64,000 nucleotides of DNA, taken from an uncultured Veillonellaceae bacterium. Lineage in GTDB: Bacteria; Bacillota; Negativicutes; Veillonellales; Dialisteraceae. The notes below the pieces were generated by a model. It was not told where the DNA came from, did not search any database, and was given only the letters and a program-made list of their open reading frames with translations. Location of the stretch: positions 1-64,000 of the forward strand of contig CASEBK010000047.1 in the NCBI GenBank assembly GCA_949286115.1, read 5' to 3'. Shown here one piece after another: positions 28,518 through 37,151 of this stretch. Made by a program: the position numbers and the translations under genes. Every line of letters starts with the position of its first letter. Position 1 is the first letter of the stretch.

Positions 28518-29444
28518 TCACTTCACGGCGATCTCTTCGAGCACTCTCCGGCCGCCGTCGTCCAGGAGCGCCTCTGCGATGGACGCGCCGAGGGTCTTTG
28601 CCCCGCTCACCGGTCCCTCGGTCTGCCTGCGGTAGAACCGCTTCCCGTCCTCCGACGAGATGAAGGCATCTACGAAGAGCCTTCCGTCCTTCACGTCCGC
28701 AAACGCGCCGGCGGGCACCTTGCAGTCGCCCCCCACGCAGCCGAGGAAGGCGCGCTCCGCTTCGATGCACGACGCCACATGGGCATTGTGCAGAAATGCG
28801 AGCATGGCCCGCGTCTCGCGGTCGTCCTTCCGCACCTCCACGGCCATGACGCCCTGGCCCGCCGCGGGGATGCTCTCTTCCGTCGTGAGGTACGAACCGA
28901 TGCGGTCCCCCAGGCCGAGGCGCTTCAGCCCCGCCGCCGCCAAGATCACAGCGTCATACTGCCCCTCGTCGAGCTTCCGGAGACGCGTCTGCACGTTGCC
29001 CCGGAGCGACTCAATGCACAGGTCCCCCCTCCGATGGAGGAGCTGGGACTGCCTGCGCAGGCTCGATGTGCCCACCTTCGCCCCGGCGGGCATCTCCTCC
29101 ACCGTGCGGTACTTCAGCGATACGAAAGCGTCCCGCGGATCCTCCCGATCCGTCACGGCGGCGAGGGTGAAATCGTCCGGCAGGTCCGCCGGCATGTCTT
29201 TCAGGCTGTGCACGGCCATATCCGCTTTCCCTTCGCGCATGAGGTATTCCAGCTCCCGGATGAAGAGCCCTTTCCCTCCGATCTCCGCCAGCGGCATGTC
29301 GAGGATCTCATCGCCCTTCGTGGACACGGGGAGGAGCTCCACCGTAAGGCCCGGATATTCCTCCCGGAGCCTTCCCGCGACGTACTCCGCCTGCCACAGG
29401 GCCAGCACGCTCTTCCGCGTCCCGATGACCAGTTTATTCTTCAC
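28518..29444 (-). CDS. hemC: Hydroxymethylbilane synthase
   Basis: The product is 308 residues. It polymerises four porphobilinogens. IGTRKSVLALWQAE opens the protein, VHSLKDMPADLPDDF and GTSSLRRQSQL follow, and the dipyrromethane cofactor cysteine is in GCVGGDCKVPAGAFA near residue 237. It overlaps the hemA stop by 11 bases. Confidence 0.97.
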   Translation of the reverse strand: MKNKLVIGTRKSVLALWQAEYVAGRLREEYPGLTVELLPVSTKGDEILDMPLAEIGGKGLFIRELEYLMREGKADMAVHSLKDMPADLPDDFTLAAVTDREDPRDAFVSLKYRTVEEMPAGAKVGTSSLRRQSQLLHRRGDLCIESLRGNVQTRLRKLDEGQYDAVILAAAGLKRLGLGDRIGSYLTTEESIPAAGQGVMAVEVRKDDRETRAMLAFLHNAHVASCIEAERAFLGCVGGDCKVPAGAFADVKDGRLFVDAFISSEDGKRFYRRQTEGPVSGAKTLGASIAEALLDDGGRRVLEEIAVK

Positions 29445-30720
29445 CTGCGGCCTCCTTCACGTCCAGCCGGAAAATGCGCTCCATCGCCGCCTTTTCCGAA
29501 TGTTCCTCCGGCGTGCCCGCCGCGCTGTTCAGGCGGATCATGGGCTCGCGGAGGAGCTTTCTCACGATCATGTGCGTCATGTGATCGATGACGCGCGCAT
29601 CTTCTTCGGTGAGGCCCTCGATCTTCGCGAGCGCCTTCCGTTCCTCCCGCTGCCGGATGTGCTCGGCCTTATCCGAGAGAGACACCATCACCGGGCGTGT
29701 GCTGAGATAGGTGAATCGCTCCTCGATGGAAGCGATCTCCTCCTCGATGATGACCTTCGCCCGTTCCGCCTCGCCTTCGCGGAAACGGATGTTGTCCTCC
29801 ACGATCTGCTGGAGATCGTCGATATTGATGAGCGTCACGCCCTTGATGTTTCCCACTTCCGGGTCCGAGTCGCGGGGCACGGCGATATCGATGACGATGA
29901 GAGGCCGGTTGCTCCTGCGGTTCATGAGCTGCCGCACGTCCCACGGCTTGATGATGTACTGCGTCGCCCCGGTGGAGCTGATGAGGATATCCGCCTCGTC
30001 CGCCGCCTGGAACGCGCTGTCGAAAGGCACCGCGCGGCCGCCCATCTTGAGAGCGAGCGCCTCTGCTCGGTCGAAGTGGCGGTTTGTCACGATGACCGAG
30101 CGCAGGCCCTTGCCCTGCAGGTTCTTCACGGTGAGCTCCGCCGTCTCGCCCGCGCCGAAGATGAGCGCCGTGCGCCCTTCGAGAGACCCCAGGATATGCT
30201 GGGCCATCTGCACCGCCGCATAGCTCACGGACACCGCGTTGTAAGAGATGTGCGTCTCCGTGCGGACGCGCTTGCCTGTGGTGATCGCCCGGTGGAAGAG
30301 CGTATTGAGGATGGTCCCCGTTGCTTTCTCCGAGAGCGCCATCGTGTAGGCCGTCTTTACCTGATTCAGGATCTGGCTCTCGCCGAGCACCATGGAGTCG
30401 AGCCCCGACACCACGTCGAAGAGGTGGCGGATGCATACCTCTCCTTCAAAATAGTAGAAATATTCCGGTTTCGCATCGGCCTTCGTATTGCCCGATACGG
30501 TGAGGAAGAAATCCTGCAGCGACTCTTTCCCCGCATCGCTGCTGAGGACGGCGTACATCTCCGTCCGGTTGCACGTCGAGAGGATCACCGCTTCCTCGAT
30601 CCCCTCCAGATCGTGGATATGGCGGAGGCCGCTTCTGATGCTCTCCGCCGTCATGGCGAATCTCTCCCGGATCTCTACAGGCACTGTCTTATGATTCAGG
30701 CCCAAAACCACCCATTGCAT
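29434..30720 (-). CDS. hemA: Glutamyl-tRNA reductase
   Basis: The product is 428 residues. It reduces glutamyl-tRNA to glutamate-1-semialdehyde, the first committed step of the C5 pathway. LGLNHKTVPVEIRE starts the catalytic domain, with the nucleophilic Cys in ILSTCNRTEMYAV. GESQILNQVKTAY, the NADPH site FGAGETAELTVKNL and the C-terminal dimerisation helix follow. The ATG at 30720 follows AGAGGAG and lies within the end of the preceding gene (32-base overlap). Confidence 0.97.
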   Translation of the reverse strand: MQWVVLGLNHKTVPVEIRERFAMTAESIRSGLRHIHDLEGIEEAVILSTCNRTEMYAVLSSDAGKESLQDFFLTVSGNTKADAKPEYFYYFEGEVCIRHLFDVVSGLDSMVLGESQILNQVKTAYTMALSEKATGTILNTLFHRAITTGKRVRTETHISYNAVSVSYAAVQMAQHILGSLEGRTALIFGAGETAELTVKNLQGKGLRSVIVTNRHFDRAEALALKMGGRAVPFDSAFQAADEADILISSTGATQYIIKPWDVRQLMNRRSNRPLIVIDIAVPRDSDPEVGNIKGVTLINIDDLQQIVEDNIRFREGEAERAKVIIEEEIASIEERFTYLSTRPVMVSLSDKAEHIRQREERKALAKIEGLTEEDARVIDHMTHMIVRKLLREPMIRLNSAAGTPEEHSEKAAMERIFRLDVKEAAGEE

Positions 30721-31327
30721 GTCGAATATACTCCTCTGCTTCTTCAAAATGCCCTGCTGCGGCGAGCGCCGTGACGCGTCGGCTGAACGCCGTGCGCCAG
30801 AAGCGCTCCCGCTCCGCGCTCGTTTGAATCTTCCCTTTTGCTTCTTCGCGCAGCGCGGCGAGCCGGTCGAGCCACGGCCCGAACTCTTCGGGGATGGACT
30901 CTTCCAGCCACGACTTGATGTACCGCGAAAAGGCGGGGGACTTCCCCTCCGTAGAGATGGCGACGGTGAGGCTCCCCCGGCTGAAATGCGCAGGAAGCGC
31001 GCAGTTTCCCAGCGCAGGGAAATCCGCCGCGTTGTAGAGGAAGCGCTCCTCCTCCGCCGCGCGGGAGAGATACCGTGCCACGTCTTCGGCCCCCGCCGTG
31101 GAGACCACGAAGACGAAGCCCCGCTCCACCCCTTCGCGAAACGCTTCCCGCCAGTACCGGATGCGCCCCTCCCGAGCAAGCGCAAGGATCGCCTCCTCCG
31201 CCTCGGGCGCGGCGACGGTGACGCGCGCCCCTGCTTCGAGGAGCCCCCGCACCTTCCGGAGCGCCACATGACCCGCACCGATGATGAGACACGGCTGTCC
31301 CTCGGCCTTCCAGTTCAGCGGGTACAT
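30689..31327 (-). CDS. Precorrin-2 dehydrogenase (MET8/CysG N-terminal type)
   Basis: The product is 212 residues. The Rossmann NAD site IIGAGHVALRKVRGLLEAGA lies at residues 15-34, then NAADFPALGNCALPAHFSRGSL and ISTEGKSPAFSRYIK, which are typical of precorrin-2 dehydrogenase/sirohydrochlorin ferrochelatase. It oxidises precorrin-2 on the way to sirohaem. It is the first gene of a six-gene operon (this gene, hemA, hemC, cobA-hemD, hemB, hemL) covering glutamyl-tRNA to uroporphyrinogen III and sirohydrochlorin. Confidence 0.92.
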   Translation of the reverse strand: MYPLNWKAEGQPCLIIGAGHVALRKVRGLLEAGARVTVAAPEAEEAILALAREGRIRYWREAFREGVERGFVFVVSTAGAEDVARYLSRAAEEERFLYNAADFPALGNCALPAHFSRGSLTVAISTEGKSPAFSRYIKSWLEESIPEEFGPWLDRLAALREEAKGKIQTSAERERFWRTAFSRRVTALAAAGHFEEAEEYIRHAMGGFGPES

Positions 31328-31393
31328 CTAATCACCTCTTAAATATTCTATCACCGTACGCAAGGAAACCCCATGAAAGATATAAGTTTTCCC

Positions 31394-31669
31394 TCACACG
31401 ATGTTGGAAAAACGCTCCACCGCCTTGGTGAAATTGGCGATGGTCTTATCGGCGTCCCCATTCAGGATGCCGTCGCGCACGCAGTGCTGCAGATGCCCTT
31501 CGAGAACGATCTGCCCCACCCGGTGCAGCGCCGACTTGGCCGCGTTGATCTGGGCGAGGATGTCCTCGCAGGGGATGTCTTCATCCACCATGCGGTCGAT
31601 GGCGTTCACCTGTCCGGCGATCTTCCGGAGGCGCCGGTGCAGGTTATCCGTGTCCATGCACTGTTTCAT
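31394..31669 (-). CDS. CsoR/RcnR-family metal- or thiol-sensing repressor
   Basis: The product is a 91-residue all-helical protein. The copper-site triad of the family is present: Cys34, His59, Cys63 (DIPCEDIL...LEGHLQHC), with Arg/Lys-rich helix 1 (HRRLRKIAGQVNAIDRM) for DNA contact. CsoR members sense Cu(I) and close relatives sense persulfide or formaldehyde. No copper ATPase or chaperone lies next to it; instead it follows rnhB by 15 bases and probably shares its transcript. The regulated genes must be elsewhere. Confidence 0.88.
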   Translation of the reverse strand: MKQCMDTDNLHRRLRKIAGQVNAIDRMVDEDIPCEDILAQINAAKSALHRVGQIVLEGHLQHCVRDGILNGDADKTIANFTKAVERFSNIV

Positions 31670-31684
31670 CCGCTTCCCTCCTTT

Positions 31685-32473
31685 TTATTTCTCTATATAA
31701 AAATGAGCCCGTCCGTCCTCCAGCATGGACCGCACCGGGTCGAAGCTCTTCCTATGGATGGGCGTGATGCCGAAGCTCTCGATGGCGGCGATGTGCTCCG
31801 CCGTGCCGTAGCCCTTATTCTGCGCGAAGCCGTACTCGGGATATGTCCGGTCGTATTCATCCATGAGATGGTCCCTGTGGACCTTGGCCGCGATGGACGC
31901 CGCCGCCACCGATGCGCTCCGCGCGTCCCCGTGGACGAGAGAGCGCGTGGGCACCTGGAAATGAAGGGGCATCGCGTCCACGATGACCGCCTCCGGCCGG
32001 ATGGGGAGGCGCTTTACCGCCTCGTACATGGCCATCATCGTCGCCTCGTAGATATTGAGCGCGTCGATCTCCTCCGGCGGCAGGCTCACGATAGACACCG
32101 CCACCGCTTCCTCATGGATCTTCTGCGCCAGCTCCTCCCGGTGCTTCGGCGTCACCTTCTTCGAATCGTTGAGCCCGGCGGCGAACCAGTGAGGCGGGAG
32201 AATGACCGCCGCCACCGTCACCGGTCCGGCGAGCGGCCCGCGGCCCACCTCGTCGATGCCCGCGATATACCGCACCCCTTTTTTATAGAGCTCCGATTCG
32301 TAGTGGTACATCGCCTCCACACGGGCGATCTCCGCATTCTCCCGCTCCATGCGCCGCATGTACGCGGCAAGCAGCGTCTGCACGCCCTTCCGCGGGTCCG
32401 CGGCGAGTGCCGCCACCGCCTCGGGGTCCGCGTCGCGGCGCGCAAGGAGCGCCCGCACCTCTGCGATGGTCAT
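31685..32473 (-). CDS. rnhB: Ribonuclease HII
   Basis: The product is 262 residues. The catalytic Asp-Glu is in IAGIDEVGRGPLAGPV near residue 72-87, a third acidic residue in VIVDAMPLHF, and the fourth near VHRDHLMDEYD. It removes ribonucleotides and primers from DNA. An N-terminal extension of about 65 residues (MTIAEVRALLARRDAD...) is the usual Firmicute RnhB form. It overlaps the rbgA stop by four bases. Confidence 0.96.
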   Translation of the reverse strand: MTIAEVRALLARRDADPEAVAALAADPRKGVQTLLAAYMRRMERENAEIARVEAMYHYESELYKKGVRYIAGIDEVGRGPLAGPVTVAAVILPPHWFAAGLNDSKKVTPKHREELAQKIHEEAVAVSIVSLPPEEIDALNIYEATMMAMYEAVKRLPIRPEAVIVDAMPLHFQVPTRSLVHGDARSASVAAASIAAKVHRDHLMDEYDRTYPEYGFAQNKGYGTAEHIAAIESFGITPIHRKSFDPVRSMLEDGRAHFYIEK

Positions 32474-33327
32474 TCGTCTGCCTCCGGCGCCGCGTCCAGC
32501 GTGATGCGCCCAAGCCGCCCGTTTCGGAAATCGAAGAGGATCGCCTGCTGCGCCCGGTCATAGTCCACGCGCCCGCCCGGCAGGAGGCACCCCCGGCGCT
32601 TGCCCGCCTGCGCGATCAGGAACTGCGGGTCCGCGTGGACATCCTCGATGCCGTACTTCTCCATCAGCGTCTGCGGCGTCACCTCGGCGAGCGTCGTCAT
32701 AAGCGCCGGTACGATCTCATCCGGATCGAACACATCCCCCGCGATGGCCCCCGTGGCGGCCAGACGCATCGCCGCCGTCTGGTCCTCAAACTTCGGCCAC
32801 AGCACGCCCGGCGTGTCGAGGAGATCCATCCCGTCCTGGAGACGCACCCACTGCTTGCCCCGGGTGTGGCCAGGGGTGTTCGCCGTGCGAGCCGCCTTCG
32901 TCCCGGCGAGACGGTTGATGAGCGTGGACTTCCCCACGTTCGGGATGCCCAGGATCATGAGCCGCACCGGACGGTTCCTGAGGCCCCGGCGGAGCCACTT
33001 CTGGATGACCGGCTGCGCCGTCTCATGGATGGCGCGGATGAGCACCTTCTTGCTCTGGGGCTTCGTGCTGTCCAGCGGGATCGCTGCAAGGCCCCTGGCG
33101 CGGTACCACTCGACCCACGCCTTCGTCGCCTCCGGATCTGCCAGGTCCGCCTTATTCAGGATGACGATGCGCGGCTTCCCTGCCGTGAGCTCAGAGATCA
33201 TGGGGTTCGCGCTCGAATAGGGAATGCGCGCATCCAAAAGCTCGGCCACCAGATCGACCGCCTTCAGATGCTCCACGATGAGCCGCTTCGTCTTGGCCAT
33301 GTGGCCGGGGAACCATTGTATCAGCAT
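32470..33327 (-). CDS. rbgA: Ribosome biogenesis GTPase RbgA (YlqF)
   Basis: The product is 285 residues. It is a circularly permuted GTPase: G4 ILNKADLAD near residue 55-63 precedes G1 GIPNVGKSTLINRL near 126-139, then G2 NTPGHTRG and G3 LLDTPGVLWP. Starts QWFPGHMAKT as all RbgA do. It matures the large ribosomal subunit in Firmicutes. First gene of rbgA-rnhB-csoR. Confidence 0.96.
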   Translation of the reverse strand: MLIQWFPGHMAKTKRLIVEHLKAVDLVAELLDARIPYSSANPMISELTAGKPRIVILNKADLADPEATKAWVEWYRARGLAAIPLDSTKPQSKKVLIRAIHETAQPVIQKWLRRGLRNRPVRLMILGIPNVGKSTLINRLAGTKAARTANTPGHTRGKQWVRLQDGMDLLDTPGVLWPKFEDQTAAMRLAATGAIAGDVFDPDEIVPALMTTLAEVTPQTLMEKYGIEDVHADPQFLIAQAGKRRGCLLPGGRVDYDRAQQAILFDFRNGRLGRITLDAAPEADE

Positions 33328-33395
33328 ATGTTGCTCCTTATAAAAATACTCATTCTTATGATATCACACCCGCCGCGAAATTTTTACTTCCCACG

Positions 33396-33424
33396 CAAAA
33401 AGACCGGCCCTTCCGGACCGGCCC
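33396..33424 (-). terminator. Terminator of the phosphate-transport operon
   Basis: GGCCGGTCC-GGAA-GGGCCGGTC is followed by TTTTTG on the minus strand. Confidence 0.9.
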
Positions 33425-33429
33425 CGCCG

Positions 33430-34422
33430 TCACAGAATATGCGACATGAGAAGATACATCGCCGCGCCTACCGCCGCCGTACAGGGGATGGTCATCACCC
33501 ACGCCGACACCATCTGGTAAGCCACGTTCCAGTGGACCGCGCGGAAGCGCTTCGCCCAGCCCACGCCCATGATCGAGCCCGTCACCACGTGCGTCGTCGA
33601 TACGGGCAGATGCATCATCGTCGCCGTGAAGATGGTGATGGACGAATTGAGATCCGCCGCCAGGCCATGCACCGGCTGCATGCGGAAGATCTTGTTACCC
33701 ACCGTGCGGATGATCCGCCAGCCGCCGACGCTCGTCCCTGCACACATAGCAAGAGCACAGGCGATCTTCACCAGATCGGGCACCTCCAGCTCGGCGATGT
33801 AGCCGCCGGAGAGGAGCGCGAGCGTGATGATGCCCATGGACTTCTGCGCGTCGTTCGAGCCGTGAGAGAAAGCCATGAGCGCCGCCGAGCAGATCTGCAC
33901 CTTCGTAGAGATATAGTTCACCCGGGACTTGTCCACATTGCGGAAGACGATGTAAAGGATCGTCATCAGCGTGTACCCCGTAAACATGGCGATCATCGGC
34001 GAGAGCACCAGCCCGAGGACGATGGTGATGACGCCCGCGCCGTTGATGGCGCCGAAGCCGTAGGAAATGATCACCGCGCCCAGGACGCCCCCGATGAGCG
34101 CGTGAGACGAGCTCGAAGGCATGCCGATCCACCACGTGAAAAGATTCCACGCGATGGCCGCCGTGAGCGCCGAGATGAGCACCACCGAATCCACCATGGA
34201 CGGCGACATGACGATCTCCCCGCCGATAGTCTTGGCGACCCCCGTGGAGATCATCGCGCCGAAGAAATTGAGAAACGCCGACATGATGATCGCCACCTGC
34301 GGCGACAGCGCCCTCGTGGCCACCGAAGTCGCGATGGCATTCGCCGTGTCGTGAAACCCGTTGATGAAGTCAAACGCGAGCGCAAGCGCGATGACAAGGC
34401 CTATGAGATAGATATCAGGCAT
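33430..34422 (-). CDS. pit: Low-affinity inorganic phosphate transporter (PiT family)
   Basis: The product is 330 residues with about ten membrane segments. The duplicated PiT signature is visible: FDFINGFHDTANAIAT near residue 17 and FSHGSNDAQKSMGI near 187, plus MPSSSSHALIGG and HLPVSTTHVVTG. It imports metal-phosphate with a cation. It overlaps the upstream DUF47 gene by eight bases and so is made together with it. Confidence 0.95.
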   Translation of the reverse strand: MPDIYLIGLVIALALAFDFINGFHDTANAIATSVATRALSPQVAIIMSAFLNFFGAMISTGVAKTIGGEIVMSPSMVDSVVLISALTAAIAWNLFTWWIGMPSSSSHALIGGVLGAVIISYGFGAINGAGVITIVLGLVLSPMIAMFTGYTLMTILYIVFRNVDKSRVNYISTKVQICSAALMAFSHGSNDAQKSMGIITLALLSGGYIAELEVPDLVKIACALAMCAGTSVGGWRIIRTVGNKIFRMQPVHGLAADLNSSITIFTATMMHLPVSTTHVVTGSIMGVGWAKRFRAVHWNVAYQMVSAWVMTIPCTAAVGAAMYLLMSHIL

Positions 34423-35041
34423 ACTTCATGACCACCTCTTTGATAATATTGCCCACTTTTTCCGCCTGATCCGCCGTCGTCTCCATGGCCTCCATGATCT
34501 CCTTCCAGCGGATGATATCCATCACCTCGTGGCTGCCGTCAAAAAGGTCCGAGATCACCTCGCGGTACACCTGATCCGCCTCGCTCTCCAGCTCATTGAT
34601 ATGGCGGGCCCTTTTCGCGATCTCCGCCTCATTCTTGTCAATGTCCTTCAGCAGCCGGAAGAGCACGATCATCTCCGAAGACATCTCCACGAGGATATCC
34701 GCCATGCGCACTGGCTTCTCCGCCGCCAGCCCTGCATGGTAGAGCTTGAGCGAGAGGATCACATCCTGCATATCGTCCACACAGTCGTCGAGATTGCTCG
34801 TCAAAAGATAGAAATCCTCCCGGTCGATAGGCGTGATGAAGACCCGCTTCATCCGCGCCAGGATCTCCGAAGTCACCGCGTCCGCGGCGTGCTCCAGGTC
34901 CCGCGCCTCTTTGCTGCACCGCTCCAGCTTGGACATGTCGCTCATGACCTCCCGGGCCATCACCGTGCCCTTGTGGAAATACTCCGCATTCGTCACCAGA
35001 TAATCAAAAAATTCTTCGTGCTTGTTCACAAGGCTGAACAT
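34415..35041 (-). CDS. DUF47/PhoU-like Pit accessory protein
   Basis: The product is a 208-residue, all-helical protein. PhoU-like metal ligands are visible in EHAADAVTSEI (E/D) and LESEADQVYREV. DUF47 proteins are almost always encoded beside pit and are needed for its activity. Promoter and a possible Pho box lie upstream. Confidence 0.92.
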   Translation of the reverse strand: MFSLVNKHEEFFDYLVTNAEYFHKGTVMAREVMSDMSKLERCSKEARDLEHAADAVTSEILARMKRVFITPIDREDFYLLTSNLDDCVDDMQDVILSLKLYHAGLAAEKPVRMADILVEMSSEMIVLFRLLKDIDKNEAEIAKRARHINELESEADQVYREVISDLFDGSHEVMDIIRWKEIMEAMETTADQAEKVGNIIKEVVMKYA

Positions 35042-35109
35042 ACAGCCGCCCTCCTGTCTTTCTGAATCCGGCGGACACCCGCCGCGGCCGCGCTGAAAAT
35101 TCTCCTTTT

Positions 35110-35141
35110 ATCATATCTTCACTGTGTAAATTTTCTGTAAA
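35110..35141 (-). promoter_or_regulatory. Candidate promoter with Pho-box-like repeat
   Basis: On the minus strand two TTTACA hexamers lie exactly 11 bases apart (35125-35130 and 35136-35141), resembling the TTAACA direct repeats bound by PhoP in Firmicutes, with TATGAT (35110-35115) as the -10. It lies 70 bases before the Pit accessory gene. The rest of the 35042-35404 intergenic gap holds the rubrerythrin promoter and otherwise nothing I recognise. Confidence 0.4.
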
Positions 35142-35309
35142 ATCCTTTTACATTTCCTTCCCTCATCCGCGCCCTGATGCCCCTTCAGAGGCCGCCCGAG
35201 CCCATCCGGCGGGCATTTTCCCGCTTCTTTCCGATTTTGCGCCATCATTAATGAAGATTTTACAAAAAGGCATCCTTGCCTCTTTGTCTTTCCTTTGCCG
35301 CTCCTCCAT

Positions 35310-35337
35310 TTGACAAATCACTGAAATCCGCTATGAT
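35310..35337 (+). promoter_or_regulatory. Promoter of rubrerythrin
   Basis: Consensus TTGACA, a 16-base spacer and TATGAT, 67 bases before the ATG. Confidence 0.75.
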
Positions 35338-35404
35338 GGATACGGTGAGCGGCACGCCGCTTCCCAGTGAAACATTTACAAAATTTCTCAACAGGAGGAT
35401 CATC

Positions 35405-35965
35405 ATGTACGAAGAAAATCTGCGTCCTGAAATGGAAAAACTGAAAGGCACCCAGACCGAAAAGAACCTGCGCGCAGCCTTTGCCGGCGAATCGCAGGCT
35501 CATGTGAAATATCAGCTCTTCGCCGCGAAAGCGAAGAAAGACGCATCCGAAGAGATCGCCGCCGTCTTCCAGGAAACGGCCAACAATGAAAGAGCCCATG
35601 CGAAAGTATGGTTCTGGCTCGTAGGCGACCTCTCTGATAACACCGCGGACAACCTGAAAGCGGCCGCTGCCGGCGAGAACGGCGAATGGACCTCCATGTA
35701 TCCGGAATTCGCAAAGACCGCCCGCGAAGAAGGCTTCCCGCGCATCGCCGACCTCTTTGACAAGGTAGGCGCCGTCGAACAGCGTCATGAAAAACGCTAC
35801 AAAATGCTCCTCGCCAACGTGGAAAACGCTCAGCTCTTCAAAAAAGGCGAAAAGAAACTCTGGATGTGCGCGAACTGCGGCTTCGTCTGCGAATCCGTAG
35901 AAGCGCCGAAGGAATGCCCGGTCTGCGGCCATCCGCAGTCCTTCTTCGCCGTCGTCGCGGAATAA
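35405..35965 (+). CDS. rbr: Rubrerythrin
   Basis: The product is 186 residues. The diiron four-helix domain has ligands in [20 protein letters not shown] and EQRHEKRY, followed by a C-terminal rubredoxin domain with CANCG and CPVCG. It reduces hydrogen peroxide in the cytoplasm of anaerobes. The ATG at 35405 has AGGAGG at good spacing; the longer frame starts upstream of the promoter. It is a single-gene transcript with its own terminator. Confidence 0.97.
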   Translation: MYEENLRPEMEKLKGTQTEKNLRAAFAGESQAHVKYQLFAAKAKKDASEEIAAVFQETANNERAHAKVWFWLVGDLSDNTADNLKAAAAGENGEWTSMYPEFAKTAREEGFPRIADLFDKVGAVEQRHEKRYKMLLANVENAQLFKKGEKKLWMCANCGFVCESVEAPKECPVCGHPQSFFAVVAE

Positions 35966-35974
35966 TGTACACAC

Positions 35975-36006
35975 GAAAAAGCCTGCTCTTCGGAGCGGGC
36001 TTTTTG
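35975..36006 (+). terminator. Terminator of rubrerythrin
   Basis: AAAAAGCCTGCTC-TTCG-GAGCGGGCTTTTT. Confidence 0.9.
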
Positions 36007-36120
36007 CGTGCCCGAAATGCCGTGCCGCCGCAGGGAAAGCTCGTCATGGATCGGCAGAAAAAGGACGTCTTCCATGGACGGTGAGCTTCATTCGTGACGA
36101 AGAGGATGCGAAGCTGTCGG

Positions 36121-37113
36121 TGCGGACCCACATCGCGAAGAGAGCGTTTCTCTTATTTACGACTGTTCCCGTCTTAGGAGCACGAGCTCCAGCGTCGCCG
36201 ACATTCTTTCCGGCCGCCCGGAAAGAGTGTCGGCCAAGAAAGGGGCGCCGCCACGGTCACTCCGGCCTAAGGATTGAGGCCCGCTGCCTGCAAAGACGAA
36301 ACTCGCTCGCTACGCTCGCTCAAACAGTCGCCTTTGCCACGCGGCATCTGGCCTCAATCCTTCCCCTTCGGGTCGGCCTCCGTTCCAACGGGCGGGTGAC
36401 CTGAACCAGCGATAATGGGTTTCACGCATGAAGGTGCAGGCGCCATTGCGACGCGGAAAGCTGTGCGCAGGCGGTGCGGCCTCCATCCGTCGCGCCCTTT
36501 CTTCCCATGCCCGTGGAAGTTTTGCGTCGCGCCGCAAGCGGCGGCTCCCTTGTGCTCTGATGACTTCTAACAACACAGCGGACCCACATACGATGAAAAA
36601 CATTTTCACCGTATGTGGGTCCGCTTCTTTTGTATAAGAGCATAAGAATCGTGATGTAGGTCCGCACCCCCATGAGGAGATACATCAGCATAGGGGATGC
36701 CCATTGCAAAATGGGCGACACAGATAAGTACTGGCGCAGCTTCCCCGCCCGTTTGAACGGAGCCCGACCCGAAGGGAGGAAGTCTGGCCGGTGGCGTCAA
36801 GCCGGAGCGCTTGTCTGAGCGACCTAAGGGAGCGAGTTAAGCGAAGGTAGCGACCGGCCAGACTTCCAGGGCGGAGTGATTGGGCGGCGCTCTTCCTTCT
36901 TTGCTTCGTTTCTTCCTTCGGCGGCGAAGGAAGAAACGAAGCGACTATGGGGCTCGTATGCCCCTGACGGGCACAGTCGTAAATGAACGATACGCAGTCT
37001 CCATGATGTAGGTCCGCATCTGTATGAAGAGATATGGTCTCAACATAATATGGGTCCGCACCGCCTGCGCAGAAAGGCCTTCTCCCCCATTCCGTCCCGA
37101 AAGGGGCACACAC
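36121..37113. repeat. Structured palindromic non-coding element, copy 2
   Basis: This is a second, complete copy of the element at 1-984, in the same orientation and again directly downstream of an autotransporter barrel. Outer arms 36121-36180 and about 36960-37020 are inverted versions of each other (CCCACATCGCGAAG... / ACGACTGTKCCCGTC). Inside lie a hairpin near 36199-36235, a perfect 18-bp stem at 36903-36942, paired GCGCCGCC/TCACTCCG blocks, and a central perfect 15-bp stem GCGGACCCACATACG with its complement (about 36574-36624). The phrase ATGTAGGTCCGCA recurs at about 36652 and 37006, with related forms nearby. No conserved reading frame. No other gene is seen between 36007 and 37151. 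Confidence 0.8.
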
Positions 37114-37144
37114 AAAAAAGAGGATGGTCTCCCATCCCCTTTTA
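37114..37144 (-). terminator. Terminator of surface module 2
   Basis: GGGATGG-GAGA-CCATCC is followed by TCTTTTTTG on the minus strand, matching 985-1013. Confidence 0.85.
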
Positions 37145-37151
37145 ATGTGTT

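Noticed and set aside
30721..31278. N-terminal extension of hemA
   Set aside because: The extension is the out-of-frame shadow of the precorrin-2 dehydrogenase gene; true HemA begins at 30720 (MQWVVLGLNHKT).
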